64,000 nt of DNA from Liolophura sinensis. Lineage: Eukaryota > Mollusca > Polyplacophora > Chitonida > Chitonidae. Under the pieces are notes generated by a model. The model saw only the letters and a list, made by a program, of their open reading frames with translations. It was not told the origin of the DNA and ran no database searches. The position numbers were made by a program, and so were the translations under genes. The DNA lies in NCBI RefSeq assembly GCF_032854445.1, contig NC_088300.1, positions 21,683,608 through 21,747,607 on the forward strand, given 5' to 3'. This document shows, piece by piece, positions 62,675 through 64,000 of this stretch (positions are counted from its first letter, which is position 1; each line of letters begins with the position of its first letter).

Positions 62675-64000
62675 CTGCACAAAAGCAACACGCATATATT
62701 ATCATGAACAGAAACCACTGACCATGGGAATTCGATGAAATGACAACAGAAAGCCGTACAAAACAAGAGGAAGTAAGAACTCAGCATCAAGTGTAAAGAA
62801 CACAGATTTGACAGGAATACAGGAGTGCTCATTGCAACGACGTAAATCTGCCAATGAAAACATTTCAAATTTAAATATTTTATTCAGCAGCAAATAATAA
62901 AAAGCCAAATTACTTAATAGGAGACATGCACACTATTCATCAAGGACAGCATTGCTAATCTATGATGCTGGAAAAAATATCAGAGACGCTTTCTACAAGT
63001 TACTTCTGCAATATATGAATGGGATAAATGAAAATGATTGAAAAAAAGACAACACAAAGAATTTAAGTAGAACTAAAAGCTGTGCATACTTTTTTTTTCT
63101 ACTGGAGAAAACAAGAAAATGTGATTTGTGAAGAATAGAAGAAATGTAAACACCACACAGGTTTATTGCCAGAATTAATACCAAATTTTTTCACAGATAC
63201 AATTATTATTTCAGTTAATGGATTATAATTGTACATTAACACTTATGTAGAATTAAATAACATGTAGAAATTAATAAATTATGTGTATGAGATCTGGTGT
63301 TTGTGAACTATGCAAGGGAATGATGTTAAAGCGAAAGACAGCACCTGACTTATGTTTATGTCCACTGAAAGACTACCATTCAAAGTATCTTAAACTGGCA
63401 TTAAATATTTTTTTAGATCTATGGCAAATTGAAGTTGTTGACTTCGGCGATGAAGGACCAAGTGATAAATAGCTTTCTCGGAAAATGGACATACTGGAGG
63501 GATATGTCTTCCACTGCTTGAACTGTTCATACAGTAGGCCTATCTTATCATTTATACAGTTTACGAGTTGCCTTCAGATGCACGGCGGGGTATTCTTGGT
63601 TCAGGTTGTAGCCTTCGGAGGGGTCATGCTGGTATTTTGACCCCTTTTTTAAATAGTTATTTTAAATGTTTACAAAATGACAATAGGATTCTTGTGCATG
63701 TATTCACGCTCAATTCTGACACATATGGAAATAAATGTCAGCGTCACTAAGGCTGATCCAGGCATTCAATTGTTGCTTGATGTTATGCTTTAATTTTGTA
63801 TGTCACAGCTTATGCCGCACCACCTGACAGCAACATGTTTAACTGAATAAAGTTTCTCAAGATGGCTGCCTCCATTCACACCAGCCATTTGTGCATTATT
63901 GTCATTTTGTTCTACATACTATTTGTCGAAATCTCATTAAAACAATAAAGTATGATACTTTTTAGTGAGCTTAACTATCCTGCTTTCAGATGAAATACAT
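62675..64000. other. Right-hand flank: nesprin intron with possible plus-strand gene end
   Basis: AT-rich. On the plus strand a strong acceptor (taaatatttttttag, ending about 63415) precedes a short frame ending at 63472 and AATAAA signals at 63846-63851 and 63944-63949, which could be the 3' end of a convergent or nested transcript. No nesprin spectrin-repeat exon is recognisable here. Confidence 0.3.

Overview
The window is animal nuclear DNA: AT-rich, intron-dominated, with no operons or long ORFs and many tandem and interspersed repeats. The commonest repeat is a tRNA-derived SINE whose 3' end reads 'gagtacggcgtaaaacaccaatcaaataaataaa'-like (given here as a description of the tail, not one copy). 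From memory that family is typical of molluscs. Together with a single HIF-alpha-type gene and frequent 'tacatgta' motifs, I infer a lophotrochozoan, most likely a mollusc, possibly a bivalve. This was not tested by search.

Two protein-coding genes are recognisable, both on the minus strand and so tandemly arranged. (1) The 5' part of a hypoxia-inducible factor alpha gene. Four exons splice in perfect phase: exon 1 at 49719-49747, exon 2 at 6559-6746, exon 3 at 2573-2718 and exon 4 at 1243-1431. They encode the first 184 residues, covering the short N-terminus, the bHLH and most of PAS-A. Intron 1 is about 43 kb and fills most of the window. The rest of the gene (PAS-B, oxygen-dependent degradation domain, transactivation domains) lies beyond position 1. 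(2) The last exon of a nesprin (SYNE/Msp-300-type) gene at 57016-57238, encoding a KASH domain ending in PPPT. A small, phase-compatible candidate penultimate exon is at 62628-62674; all other exons lie to the right of the window.

Layout: 1-1.1 kb, 44-bp minisatellite in HIF intron 4; 1.2-6.75 kb, HIF exons 4-2; 6.75-49.7 kb, HIF intron 1, holding SINEs, inverted-repeat (MITE-like) elements, a dead LINE at about 31.1-32.6 kb, minisatellites (25 bp at 12.8 kb, 39 bp at 16.1 kb, 26 bp at 29.8 kb, 21/105 bp at 35 kb), a foldback pair of tRNA-like SINEs at 45.2-45.7 kb and a TA-flanked element with identical 73-bp inverted termini at 42.5-44.1 kb; 49.7-50.1 kb, HIF exon 1 and presumed promoter with a consensus CRE; 50.1-55.7 kb, intergenic repeats; 55.7-57.24 kb, nesprin terminal exon and presumed 3' UTR; 57.24-62.6 kb, nesprin intron containing a 2.8-kb 37-bp satellite; 62.7-64 kb, nesprin intron or flank with a possible plus-strand terminal exon.

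The two genes have no known joint pathway: HIF-alpha is the oxygen-regulated transcription factor and nesprin tethers the nucleus to the cytoskeleton. I found no wholly new biological system. The best leads are the mobile-element structures and the HIF-2alpha-like cysteine in the DNA-binding region.
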